DNA of 64,000 bases from Raoultibacter phocaeensis (GCF_901411515.1 NZ_CABDUX010000002.1:930001-994000); one strand, 5' to 3'. Counted from the stretch's first letter, positions 36,268 through 45,345 are shown. Notes: a model not told the origin generated them from the sequence alone. Numbers and translations: made by a program.

Positions 36268-38472
36268 ATGATCCGAACGATGAGAGAAAATACCCCCCTT
36301 CGCTCGCATGCCGTCATGCGGCGTGTCGCGTGCGTCCTTTGGGCGACTGTCATAGCGTTCTCTTTCGCTCCGTTCGTTTCGGGCTCATTCGGTTTCGCCG
36401 AACCCGCTTTTGCAGAGCCTTCTACCACAGAGGCTCACGATGCCGCAAAAACCATACGCGTGGGGTTTCCGATCCAAGAGGGTTTCACTGAGATCGAGGA
36501 AGACGGAAGTTACTCGGGCTACACCTACGAATACCTCGAGCAGATATCGCAGTACACGGGATGGAGCTACGAGTTCGTAACGGTCGAAGGATCGATCAAC
36601 GATCAGCTCGTCGAGTTGATCGGCATGCTCGAGGCAGGCGAGATCGACGTCATGGGCGCGATGTCCTACAGCGAATCCCTCGCGGAAACCTACGATTACG
36701 CCGTCAAGCCCTACGGAAACGCCCACACGGCCTTGTTCGCATCCGATGAGAACAAGGCGATCACCGATACGAACATATACCGGCTCGACCGCATCGTCGT
36801 CGCGACGAACGGGCCGTCTCCTAAAAGCACCGCCGACCTCAAAACGTTCTGCGAGATGAACGGTATCGAGCTTAAGATCCTCGAATGCGCCTCGATCGAC
36901 GAGCAGATTGCTGCCGTGATCGGGGGAAGGGCAGATCTTGCGCTCGGCGTTGACATCTCTCCGATTGAGGGGCTCCATGTCGTATCGTCGTTTACGCCCA
37001 AGCCGTTCTATTTCGCCACAACGAAAGGAAATCGCGAAATCGTATCGCAGCTCAACGAAGCCATCACGAGCATCGACAACGCAGAGCCGCAGTTGCAAAA
37101 CGACTTGCACCAGAAATACTTCGGGAGCGATGCGGCGATATACGGCCTGTCGCCCGAGATGCGCGCCTACATCGATGAAAAGGAGACGGTTCGCGTCGGC
37201 TATACGGTGGGCGAGGCGCCGATCCAGGATACGAACGAGGAAACGGGGGAACTCGAGGGCGCTACGAAAAGCGTGCTCGAGCATATAGCGAGCTACGCGG
37301 GGCTCACGTTCGAGGCGGTGCCCATTCCCGAGGGGATGGACGTGAACGATGCGATCGAACAGCTTCGGCTCGATGCGGTTTCGGGGGTTCTGCACGATTT
37401 CGAGTATGCGCACGATAACGGTCTTTCGCTCAGCAGCCCCTACCTCGAATCGCTTGCGTGGCTCGTTGTGGGAAGCGGCGTGGGAACGTCGGAGCTCGAA
37501 GGAAAAACCCTCGCGCTTACGCCCGATCGGGTGAAAAAGTACGGTTCAAAGGGAAACTTCGTCGTGTACGAAACGCTTGAGGAATGCATTGCGGCAGTCG
37601 ATAGCGGACAAGCCGACTACACGTATGCGGACGGGTACACGGCGCCGTTTTTCATCAACGTCGATCGGTACCGCGGTATCACTGCGCTGCCCGATTCGAC
37701 GAGCGAGAGCAACGTCTGTTTCGCGTTTCCCTCGTCGCCCGACCCGATGCTTTTGCAAATTATAAACAAAGCGATCGAAGTCATGCCGGTCGGCATCGCG
37801 AACGCGAGTATTTACCAGGAAGTCACCGAATCGCAGAAGCCGACCGTCGAGCAGTTCGTGAAAGACTACGCGGTCGAGATCATCGTGCTGTGCGCTGTCG
37901 TGGCGCTCGTCATCGTGACGCTTTCCGTTCTGTACGCTCGCGCTCGCTCGAAGGCGGCAAGCGCTATGCAGGCGGAAAAGGATCTCTTGAAGATACGCGC
38001 CGATCAAGACGATCTGACGGGGTTGCTCGGTGTAGGAGCGTTTCGCGAGCGCGCAGAAGCGCTCATCGAGCGAAACGACGTCGGGGCCTTCGCCGTCATC
38101 GACATCGATGACTTCAAGCACGTAAACGATACGCTCGGGCATCGGAAGGGCGATGATACGCTCATAGGCCTGGCGACGGCGATCCGCCATACGTTTCGGG
38201 GCGAAGACGCCATCGGCCGGTTCGGGGGCGACGAGTTCGCCGTATGCATCAAGGGCGCGATTCCGCGCGAGTCGCTCGAGGCCCGCTGCCGGGAGCTCAT
38301 CTCCCGCGTGCACGATGCGGGAGCTGAGCTCGGAAGCGATTTCAGCGTGAGCATCGGTGCCACGCTTGCCGCCGAGGGCGATGGTTACACCGAGCTCTAC
38401 GAGCGTGCCGACAAGGCGATGTACACGGCAAAGCAGAACGGCAAGCACGGGTTCACGATCCTCGAACGATAG
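36268..38472 (+). CDS. Tandem solute-binding-domain diguanylate cyclase (receptor)
   Basis: 734 residues. Export signal or first membrane helix (about 18-48). Two successive SBP_bac_3-type periplasmic-binding domains follow (about 60-290, opening KTIRVGFPIQEGFTEIEEDG; about 305-535, opening ETVRVGYTVGEAPIQD). A membrane helix (about 545-568) leads to a short coil and a GGDEF domain. The cyclase motif RFGGDEFAV is intact. RGED five residues before GGDEF matches the RxxD inhibitory I-site, so feedback inhibition by c-di-GMP is predicted. Binding domains of this class usually take amino acids or related small solutes. ATG 36268 is used; ATG 36316 is an alternative. Confidence 0.88.
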   Translation: MIRTMRENTPLRSHAVMRRVACVLWATVIAFSFAPFVSGSFGFAEPAFAEPSTTEAHDAAKTIRVGFPIQEGFTEIEEDGSYSGYTYEYLEQISQYTGWSYEFVTVEGSINDQLVELIGMLEAGEIDVMGAMSYSESLAETYDYAVKPYGNAHTALFASDENKAITDTNIYRLDRIVVATNGPSPKSTADLKTFCEMNGIELKILECASIDEQIAAVIGGRADLALGVDISPIEGLHVVSSFTPKPFYFATTKGNREIVSQLNEAITSIDNAEPQLQNDLHQKYFGSDAAIYGLSPEMRAYIDEKETVRVGYTVGEAPIQDTNEETGELEGATKSVLEHIASYAGLTFEAVPIPEGMDVNDAIEQLRLDAVSGVLHDFEYAHDNGLSLSSPYLESLAWLVVGSGVGTSELEGKTLALTPDRVKKYGSKGNFVVYETLEECIAAVDSGQADYTYADGYTAPFFINVDRYRGITALPDSTSESNVCFAFPSSPDPMLLQIINKAIEVMPVGIANASIYQEVTESQKPTVEQFVKDYAVEIIVLCAVVALVIVTLSVLYARARSKAASAMQAEKDLLKIRADQDDLTGLLGVGAFRERAEALIERNDVGAFAVIDIDDFKHVNDTLGHRKGDDTLIGLATAIRHTFRGEDAIGRFGGDEFAVCIKGAIPRESLEARCRELISRVHDAGAELGSDFSVSIGATLAAEGDGYTELYERADKAMYTAKQNGKHGFTILER

Positions 38473-38570
38473 CGCGCGGCCCGTCTTCCGCAGGATTCCG
38501 ACCCGGATAACCGGATACAGGCTGCCCTGCGCATCCGATGTGTTCAGCCCGTGAACGGGGAAAGGCTTTC

Positions 38571-38599
38571 TTGCTCGCAAGCGCGAAAACCGATACACT
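38571..38599 (+). promoter_or_regulatory. Promoter of rpsO (TTGCTC-N17-TACACT)
   Basis: -35 TTGCTC at 38571-38576 and -10 TACACT at 38594-38599 with a 17-nt spacer. It gives a leader of about 95 nt before rpsO, starting with a small hairpin TGCTGC-ACG-GCAGCA (38608-38622). Confidence 0.55.
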
Positions 38600-38699
38600 A
38601 TGCAGGTTGCTGCACGGCAGCACGACTTTGGACTTGGTTCGCATGCCCACCTGCTTGCCTACCCAGTGCAAAGCGATACTCATATGAGAAAGGTGAACA

Positions 38700-38987
38700 A
38701 TGGCTAACAAAGACAGCATTTCCACGGAGCGCACCGCCGAGCTCATCAAGGAATTCGGCAAAGACGAGAAGGATTCCGGATCCGCTGAGGTCCAGGTCGC
38801 GATCCTCTCCGAGCGCATCCGCAACCTCACCGAGCACTTGAAAGAGCACAAGAAGGACCACCACACCCGCCGTGGCCTTATGATGCTCATCGGCAAGCGC
38901 CGCAGCCTCCTCAAGTACATCAAGAACCGCGACATCGAGGAGTACCGTACGCTGATCAAGAAGCTCGGTATCCGCGACAACATCTAG
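38700..38987 (+). CDS. rpsO: 30S ribosomal protein S15
   Basis: Binds the 16S central domain early in assembly. 95 residues, slightly longer than the usual 89, with [21 protein letters not shown] and [24 protein letters not shown] 38700 behind GAAAGG. A strong terminator follows, then pnp, the near-universal rpsO-pnp order. Confidence 0.97.
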   Translation: MANKDSISTERTAELIKEFGKDEKDSGSAEVQVAILSERIRNLTEHLKEHKKDHHTRRGLMMLIGKRRSLLKYIKNRDIEEYRTLIKKLGIRDNI

Positions 38988-38995
38988 GCAGCATG

Positions 38996-39016
38996 AGCCC
39001 GCGAACGCGGGCTTTT
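38996..39016 (+). terminator. Terminator after rpsO
   Basis: AGCCCGC, loop GAAC, GCGGGCT followed by TTTT, 9 nt after the rpsO stop. Probably partial, allowing read-through into pnp. Confidence 0.88.
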
Positions 39017-39053
39017 GTATATCGGGGCCGCTCGCAAGCGGACTCCGAATCGG

Positions 39054-39114
39054 TCGGAGGTGCAAGGGCGCCTCTGCTCGTGGAAGCGGGAAATCTAAGT
39101 ACCCGCACCTCCGA
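39054..39114 (+). promoter_or_regulatory. Long hairpin in the pnp leader
   Basis: TCGGAGGTGC (39054-39063) pairs perfectly with GCACCTCCGA (39105-39114). An alternative inner stem GCGGG/CCCGC lies at 39086-39106. There is no T run, so it is not a terminator. It ends 53 nt before the pnp start. A double-stranded leader ahead of pnp is the arrangement used for RNase III-dependent autoregulation in enterobacteria; the same role here is inference. Confidence 0.5.
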
Positions 39115-39167
39115 AGAAGCCTTCGCGCAATAGGGTGCGGGGGATTGCAGAGAAAGAAAAAGGCACT

Positions 39168-41396
39168 ATGGAGAAAATTGTCGAATCCTTCGAACTGTAC
39201 GGAAAATCGTATCGATTCGAAACCGGCGAACTCGCAAAGCAGGCCACCGGGGCCGTGCTCGTCACCCAAGGCGACACGACCGTGCTCGTGACCGCCGTTG
39301 TAGGCAAGGAGAAGGCCGATTACGACTTCTTCCCGCTGACGGTCGACTTCATCGAGAAGATGTACGCAGTCGGGCGCATTCCCGGCGGCTACCTCAAACG
39401 CGAAGCCCGTCCTTCCGACAAGGGGACGCTCACGGCCCGCATGATCGACCGCCCCATCCGCCCCGGCTTTCCCGACGGATACAAGTACGAAGTCCACGTC
39501 GTGGCAACGACGTTCGTGGTCGACAGCATCAATCCGCCCGACTGCATCTGCGTGGCAGGCGCTTCGGCTGCGCTCATGGTCGGCGGCGCGCCGTTCGACG
39601 GACCCGCGGCGTGCGTGCGCATCGCCCGCGACAAGGAAACGGGCGAATTCATCGTCAACCCCACGTTCGACGAGCAGGAGAACTCCGACCTCGAGCTTAC
39701 CATTGCAGGTACCGCCGACTACATCTCGATGGTCGAAGCCGGTGCCGATGAGATATCCGAAGAGGACATGCTCGCCGCTATGACGTTCGGCCAGGAGGCC
39801 ATCGCGGCGTTCTGCGAGAAGCAGGCCGCGTTCATCGCCAAAGTCAATCCCGAGCCCATGGCTTACAACGTGCATGAGGCCGATCCTTCGATCGCCGCAC
39901 GCGTCGAGCCGTTCCTCGGCCAGATGTCCGCTGCTCTCAAGGATGCCGACAAGCATGCGCGCATGGACAAAGTAGCCGCACTCAAGGACTCCATCAAGGA
40001 AACTGAGTTCTCCGAAGAGGAGCGCGCCGCATGGGGATCGGACATAGCCGCTGCGCTTAAGAAACTCGAGAAGCACGCGATGCGCGCGATGGTCATCGAA
40101 ACGGGCGAGCGTGCCGACGGCCGCAGTCCCGAGGAGATCCGTCCCTTGCACATAGTGCCGGGCTACCTTCCGCGCGTGCACGGCTCCGGCCTGTTCCAGC
40201 GCGGGCAGACCCAGGCGCTTTCCATCTGCACGCTCGGTATGCTCAACGAGTGGCAGCGCCTCGACACGATCGATCCTGCCGAGGGCAAACGCTACATGCA
40301 CCAGTACAACTTCCCGCCGTATTCCACGGGCGAAACCGGTCGCATGGGCGCCCCGAAGCGTCGCGAGATCGGCCACGGCGCGCTCGCAGAGCGCGCGCTC
40401 ATCCCCGTGCTTCCGAGCGAGGACGATTTCCCGTACGCGATCCGCGTCGTTTCCGAGGTCCTCGAGTCGAACGGCTCGTCGTCCATGGCGTCTACCTGCG
40501 GCTCGACGCTCGCGCTCATGGATGCGGGCGTGCCGATCAAGCGCCCGGTTTCCGGTATCGCGATGGGGTTGATCAAAGAGGGCGACGATGTCGTCATCCT
40601 CTCCGACATCCAGGGCATCGAGGACTTCCTCGGCGACATGGACTTCAAGGTGTGCGGAACTGAGAAGGGCATCACCTCGCTTCAGATGGACAACAAGGCG
40701 AAAGGCCTTTCGGTCGATATCCTCGCCCGTGCGCTTTCGCAGGCGAAGGACGGCCGCGCCTTCATCCTTTCGGCCATGCTCGAGGAAATTGCCGAACCCC
40801 GCACCGAGCTGCGCGATACGGCTCCCCGCATCGAGACCATCCACATTCCGGTCGATAAGATCCGCGACATCATCGGAACGGGCGGCAAGGTTATCCGCGG
40901 TATCCAAGATGAGACGGGCGCGACCATCGAGGTGCAGGAAGACGGCACCGTGCACATCGCAGCCGTCGAGGGACCTGCGGGAGATGCCGCCAAGGCCATC
41001 ATCCTCGGTATCGTCAAAGAGCCCGAGGTCGGCGAAGTCTACGACGGCGAAGTTGTGGGCATCAAGGACTTCGGCGCGTTCATCAAGCTTACGCAGGGTA
41101 AAGACGGCCTGCTCCACATTTCGCGCATGGCCAACGGCCGCGTAGCGAAGGTGGAAGACGTGCTTTCCCTCGGCGATATCGTGAAAGTGGAAATCATCGA
41201 AGTGGGCGATAACGGCAAGATCTCGCTCGACCGCGTCGACAAACCCGACGCCCCCGCGCAGACGGGCTCCTCCGACAAGAAGGAGCGTTCGGACAACCGC
41301 CCGGGCCGCAGCGATCGCAAAGAACGCACGGACCGCGGAAACGGCAGCAAGAGCGAAGGCGGTTCCAACGGCCGCACGCCGCGCCGCCGCCATTAA
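39168..41396 (+). CDS. pnp: Polyribonucleotide nucleotidyltransferase (PNPase)
   Basis: Phosphorolytic 3'-5' exoribonuclease. 742 residues: first RNase PH domain (TGAVLVTQGDTTVLVTAVV), helical domain, catalytic second RNase PH domain (GSGLFQRGQTQALSICTLG; SSSMASTCGSTLALMDAGV), KH domain (IIGTGGKVIRGIQDETGA) and S1 domain (GEVVGIKDFGAFIKL). The tail is rich in Arg/Ser/Asp (about 50 residues, likely disordered). ATG 39168 is chosen because homologues start just before the VESFELYGKSYRFETG region; an upstream ATG at 39135 is in the leader. Confidence 0.97.
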   Translation: MEKIVESFELYGKSYRFETGELAKQATGAVLVTQGDTTVLVTAVVGKEKADYDFFPLTVDFIEKMYAVGRIPGGYLKREARPSDKGTLTARMIDRPIRPGFPDGYKYEVHVVATTFVVDSINPPDCICVAGASAALMVGGAPFDGPAACVRIARDKETGEFIVNPTFDEQENSDLELTIAGTADYISMVEAGADEISEEDMLAAMTFGQEAIAAFCEKQAAFIAKVNPEPMAYNVHEADPSIAARVEPFLGQMSAALKDADKHARMDKVAALKDSIKETEFSEEERAAWGSDIAAALKKLEKHAMRAMVIETGERADGRSPEEIRPLHIVPGYLPRVHGSGLFQRGQTQALSICTLGMLNEWQRLDTIDPAEGKRYMHQYNFPPYSTGETGRMGAPKRREIGHGALAERALIPVLPSEDDFPYAIRVVSEVLESNGSSSMASTCGSTLALMDAGVPIKRPVSGIAMGLIKEGDDVVILSDIQGIEDFLGDMDFKVCGTEKGITSLQMDNKAKGLSVDILARALSQAKDGRAFILSAMLEEIAEPRTELRDTAPRIETIHIPVDKIRDIIGTGGKVIRGIQDETGATIEVQEDGTVHIAAVEGPAGDAAKAIILGIVKEPEVGEVYDGEVVGIKDFGAFIKLTQGKDGLLHISRMANGRVAKVEDVLSLGDIVKVEIIEVGDNGKISLDRVDKPDAPAQTGSSDKKERSDNRPGRSDRKERTDRGNGSKSEGGSNGRTPRRRH

Positions 41397-41448
41397 GTCT
41401 TAGCAGAGAAGGACTGCGCTGGGAATCGGGCTGAGCGCAGAACGATTT

Positions 41449-41486
41449 CGAACGGATGTTTCACGCGAAACATCCGTTCGTTTTTT
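41449..41486 (+). terminator. Terminator after pnp with a parS-like core
   Basis: CGAACGGATGTTTC, loop ACGC, GAAACATCCGTTCG then TTTTTT. This is a 14-bp perfect stem with a T6 run. The central 16 bases TGTTTCACGCGAAACA differ from the parS consensus at one position, as does the 8247-8276 palindrome. Confidence 0.92.
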
Positions 41487-41569
41487 ATGTCGGAAAACGG
41501 TAGAGCGCAAGCGGGCCCCGGCTGAAACCGCAATCGAAGCTTCTCGTCGGTGCAGCCAAGCGATTCAAA

Positions 41570-41586
41570 GCATCGGTTACCGATGC
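41570..41586. promoter_or_regulatory. Inverted repeat upstream of dapB
   Basis: GCATCGG-TTA-CCGATGC, 62 nt before the dapB start and upstream of a weak -10 (TACCAT, 41615-41620). It could be an operator; no known regulator consensus was recognised. Confidence 0.3.
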
Positions 41587-41648
41587 GAAACGCATATCCG
41601 GTGCTCGTCCGTGCTACCATAGCGGAAACGAGAGACAGGGAGCGAGCT

Positions 41649-42413
41649 ATGATTCGTGTTGCGGTATCCGGTTGCGCCGGGAGAATGGGCAAGACGGTGG
41701 TCGAAGCGGTCGATGCCGCAGACGACATGGAGGTCGTGTGCGGCATCGACCCGCACGGTGCCGAGGCTGGTTTCGCCGTGTATCCCGATGTGCGTACGGC
41801 GATCGACAATGCCGATTTCGATGTGCTCGTCGATTTCACGCAACCCGATGTGGTAGCGGGCAACCTCGCGGTCGCCTTGCCTGCGGGCATCGATTGCGTG
41901 GTTGGAACGACGGGGCTTTCCAACGCGACGCTCGAGGGGCTCGCCGCAACCGCACCCGACGGCACCTGCCTGTTCTACGCCCCGAATTTCACGACAGGCG
42001 CGGTGCTCATGATGCAGTTCGCGAAAGCAGCTGCACCGTACTTTCCCGAAGCCGAGGTCATCGAATTCCATCACGCGAAGAAGAAGGACGCTCCCAGCGG
42101 AACCGCCGTGCGCACGGCGCAGATCATCGCCGAGTCGCGCGGGTTCGAAAGCGAGGCTCCCGGCTCCGAGACCGAAATCGAGGGTTGCGAGGGCGCGCGA
42201 GGGGCGCTCGTCGACGGGGTGCCGGTGCACTCGGTCCGCTCGATGGGCTACGTTGCAAGCCAGGAGGTCGTGTTCGGCTCGATGGGCCAGTCGCTTGCGA
42301 TCCGCCACGACTCATGGGATCGCACGTCCTACATGCCGGGCGTGTTGCTCGGCATCCGCAGCGTGGGTGAGGAAAGCGGGCTCATTGTAGGTTTGGAGAA
42401 CTTCATGGCCTAA
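41649..42413 (+). CDS. dapB: 4-hydroxy-tetrahydrodipicolinate reductase
   Basis: NAD(P)H-dependent step of lysine/diaminopimelate synthesis after DapA. 254 residues with the nucleotide-binding start VAVSGCAGRMGKTV, FTQPD, GTTGL, and the catalytic EFHHAKKKDAPSGTA motif. ATG 41649 behind GGGAGCGAG. dapA follows 73 nt downstream, so the two consecutive DAP-pathway enzymes are paired. Confidence 0.96.
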   Translation: MIRVAVSGCAGRMGKTVVEAVDAADDMEVVCGIDPHGAEAGFAVYPDVRTAIDNADFDVLVDFTQPDVVAGNLAVALPAGIDCVVGTTGLSNATLEGLAATAPDGTCLFYAPNFTTGAVLMMQFAKAAAPYFPEAEVIEFHHAKKKDAPSGTAVRTAQIIAESRGFESEAPGSETEIEGCEGARGALVDGVPVHSVRSMGYVASQEVVFGSMGQSLAIRHDSWDRTSYMPGVLLGIRSVGEESGLIVGLENFMA

Positions 42414-42486
42414 GGCGTACATCCGTGGCATAATGCAAGATCACGGTTACTCTGTCAGCACAAAACGCAGTATCGAAGGAGAACAC

Positions 42487-43386
42487 ATGGCAGCTAAAGT
42501 CGAGCCCCAGTTCGGGCGCATGATACCCGCGATGGTCACCCCGTTTGATGAGAACAGGGATCTCGACCTCGACAAAGCGCAGGCTCTGGCGGTACGGCTC
42601 GTCGACGGCGGCAGCGATGCGCTCATCGTGAACGGCACGACCGGCGAGAGCCCGACGGTGTTCTATCCTCAGAAAATCGAACTGTTCAAGGCCATCGTGG
42701 CGGCGGTAGGGGATCGGGTTCCCGTGCTTGCCAACGTCGGCGACAACTGTACGGCCGATACGGTCGATTTTGCGAAGGAGGTCAGCGCGCTCGGGGTCGA
42801 CGGCGTCATGCTCGTGGTGCCGTACTACAACAAACCTCCCCAAGAGGGCCTGTATCAGCACTTCAAGACCATCGCCGAGGCGATCGACTTGCCGGTGATC
42901 CTGTACAACATCCCCGGCCGCTGCGTTGTGAACATGGAAGCCGAAACCACGTTACGGCTTGCCCACGATGTCGAGAACATCGTCGCCGTAAAAGAAGCTT
43001 CGGGTAATATGGAGCAGATCAAAAGGATCATCGAAGAGTCGCCCGACACCTTCCAGGTGTACTCGGGAGATGACGAGGCAACCTACGAGATCATGAACAT
43101 GGGAGGCGCCGGCGTCATATCGACGATCGGCAACGTGGCTCCCGCACGTATGAAAGAAATAGTTGAGCTTATCGCAGCCGGAGATACCGAAGGTGCGCGG
43201 CAAGCTCATGAGGCGCTACAACCGCTGATGAAAGAACTGTTCGTCACCTCGAACCCGATCCTCGTAAAAGAGGCGCTCAAGCTTTCCGGGTTCCCCGTCG
43301 GTGGCGTACGGCTTCCCTTAGTGGATGCGACGCCGGAGCAATCCGAGCACCTTGCGCAAGTCATGCGCCAGGTCGGAGTGCTGTAA
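42487..43386 (+). CDS. dapA: 4-hydroxy-tetrahydrodipicolinate synthase
   Basis: Condenses pyruvate with aspartate semialdehyde. 299-residue TIM barrel with VNGTTGESPT, VVPYYNKPPQEGLYQHF, catalytic Tyr in LYNIPGR and the Schiff-base Lys in IVAVKEASGN. ATG 42487 behind AAGGAG; an upstream in-frame ATG at 42433 is not supported. rnj follows 22 nt later. Confidence 0.96.
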   Translation: MAAKVEPQFGRMIPAMVTPFDENRDLDLDKAQALAVRLVDGGSDALIVNGTTGESPTVFYPQKIELFKAIVAAVGDRVPVLANVGDNCTADTVDFAKEVSALGVDGVMLVVPYYNKPPQEGLYQHFKTIAEAIDLPVILYNIPGRCVVNMEAETTLRLAHDVENIVAVKEASGNMEQIKRIIEESPDTFQVYSGDDEATYEIMNMGGAGVISTIGNVAPARMKEIVELIAAGDTEGARQAHEALQPLMKELFVTSNPILVKEALKLSGFPVGGVRLPLVDATPEQSEHLAQVMRQVGVL

Positions 43387-43408
43387 ACGCACTAGTCAAA
43401 GGAATAGT

Positions 43409-45292
43409 ATGGAACAGAACAACCCTCGCGGCAACCGCGAGAATAATCAAGCGCGTAGAGAAAAGAACACGCGCTCGTACAAGCACGTCCAATTGGAGCG
43501 GAAACGGCCCCAGCTGACGAAGGGGGAGCAATCCCAAGGGCAGAGTGCACCGCGCAAACGCGGCTCGCAGGATGCGAACCAGCAAAACCAGCAAAATGCT
43601 CGCAACCGCGCTTCCGCCGCGCCGAAGCGCGATCCCCAAGCCGAGCTCAAGATTATCCCGCTCGGCGGCCTCGACGCCATCGGCAAGAACATGACGGCGT
43701 TCGAGTGCAAAGGCGATATGATCCTCGACGACGCGGGATTGATGTTTCCCGATGACGATCATCCGGGTATCGATCTCATCCTGCCCGATTACACCTACGT
43801 GCTCGAAAACGCCGACAAGCTGCGCGGCATCATCATCACGCACGGCCACGAGGATCATACGGGTACGCTTCCGTACCTCATGAAAGACCTCGACCGTCCG
43901 GTGCCCATCTACGCGACGAAGCTCACACTCGGGCTCATCGAAGGGAAGTTCGCCGAGCATAAGATCAAAAACGCGAAGCTCATCGAGATAAAACCCGGCG
44001 ATCAGATCAAGCTCGGATGCTTCACGGCGGAGTTTTTCGCGGTCAACCATTCGATCCCCGGTGCGGTGGGCGTGTTCTTCCAAAGCCCCGCCGGCAACGT
44101 GCTCCACACGGGCGACTTCAAGCTCGACCAAACGCCCATCGACGGTGTGCATACCGACTTCGGGGCGCTTTCGAGGTTCAGCAAAATCGGCGTCGATCTC
44201 ATGATGTCCGATTCCACGAACGCCCAGAACCCCAACTTCACGCCTTCCGAGGCCGAAGTGGGCAAGAACCTTTCGAAGATCATCTCGCAGGCGAAAGGCC
44301 GCGTCATCATCGCGTCGTTCGCAAGCCACATCCACCGCATGCAGCAGATCTGCGATGCGGCCATTGCAAACGGGCGCAAGGTGGTCGTCACCGGACGCAG
44401 CATGATCCAGAACACCGACATCGCGCGCAGGCTGGGCTATCTCAAAGTGAGCGATTCCGACATCATCGACGCGTACGATCTCAAGGGCATTCCGGCTGAC
44501 CAGGTGGTCATCATGTGCACCGGTTCGCAGGGAGAGCCGCTTTCGGCGCTTGCGCGCATCGCTAACGGCGAGCACAAGACCATCACCATCGATGAGGGCG
44601 ATACCGTCATCATTTCGGCCACGCCCGTTCCAGGCAACGAAAAGGCCGTGACGCGCGTCATCAACTCGCTTGCGAAGATCGGCGCCGACGTGTACGACAA
44701 GAAGCGGGCTATGGTGCACGTTTCAGGACATGCGGGAGCGGAAGAACTCAAGCTCGTGCTCTCGATCGTGCAGCCGCGGGCATTCATGCCCGTGCATGGC
44801 GAGGCGACGCACCTGCGCGCCCATGCGAAGCTCGCAGAGGCTACCGGCGTGCCAAGCGAGAACATCTTCATCTGCGAGAACGGCGAAAGCCTCGAGCTGA
44901 GTTCGAAAGGCGTGAGGCGCGGCGAGACCGTGCAGAGCGGTATTGTGTTCGTAGACGGCCTTTCGGTGGGCGATACGTCGCAAAGCGTGCTTGACGAGCG
45001 CAACGCGCTCGGGTCGCAAGGGTTTGCAACGGTTGCTGCGGCGATATCGAAGAAGCGCCGCGAGGTGGCAAGCGACGTGCGTGTCGAGATGCACGGTATC
45101 ACAGGCGGCGACGACGACTATCTGCAGGAGGATGCCGCGAAAGCCGTCAAGAATGCGCTTCAGCGGGCGCTTTCCAAAGATACGCAGATCCGCGAGCTGG
45201 AAAAGGCATGCAAGAGCGCTTTGCTCTCGGTTTTGTGGGAGCGGACGAAGCAGCGCCCGATGGTTATAGTGAATATCTTACAGGTTCCGTAG
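43409..45292 (+). CDS. rnj: Ribonuclease J
   Basis: Metallo-beta-lactamase/beta-CASP RNase with 5'-3' exo- and endonuclease activity. 627 residues. A basic, Asn/Gln/Arg-rich N-terminal extension of about 75 residues precedes the usual start (LKIIPLGGLDAIGKNM). Metal ligands are in THGHEDHTG, then VNHSIPGA, HTGDFKLDQTP, the beta-CASP domain (MSDSTNA; CTGSQGEPLSAL) and the VHVSGHAG...MPVHGE signature. Start ATG 43409 behind AAAGGAA. Downstream of dapB-dapA, as in many actinobacteria. Confidence 0.95.
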   Translation: MEQNNPRGNRENNQARREKNTRSYKHVQLERKRPQLTKGEQSQGQSAPRKRGSQDANQQNQQNARNRASAAPKRDPQAELKIIPLGGLDAIGKNMTAFECKGDMILDDAGLMFPDDDHPGIDLILPDYTYVLENADKLRGIIITHGHEDHTGTLPYLMKDLDRPVPIYATKLTLGLIEGKFAEHKIKNAKLIEIKPGDQIKLGCFTAEFFAVNHSIPGAVGVFFQSPAGNVLHTGDFKLDQTPIDGVHTDFGALSRFSKIGVDLMMSDSTNAQNPNFTPSEAEVGKNLSKIISQAKGRVIIASFASHIHRMQQICDAAIANGRKVVVTGRSMIQNTDIARRLGYLKVSDSDIIDAYDLKGIPADQVVIMCTGSQGEPLSALARIANGEHKTITIDEGDTVIISATPVPGNEKAVTRVINSLAKIGADVYDKKRAMVHVSGHAGAEELKLVLSIVQPRAFMPVHGEATHLRAHAKLAEATGVPSENIFICENGESLELSSKGVRRGETVQSGIVFVDGLSVGDTSQSVLDERNALGSQGFATVAAAISKKRREVASDVRVEMHGITGGDDDYLQEDAAKAVKNALQRALSKDTQIRELEKACKSALLSVLWERTKQRPMVIVNILQVP

Positions 45293-45345
45293 GGCCGCAT
45301 GTAACGGGAGCGTGCCGCTTCGTGACGATTCGGAGCGCAACCGAG

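Noticed and set aside
43361-44719. 452-residue minus-strand frame over rnj
   Set aside because: Antisense shadow; rnj has all RNase J motifs.
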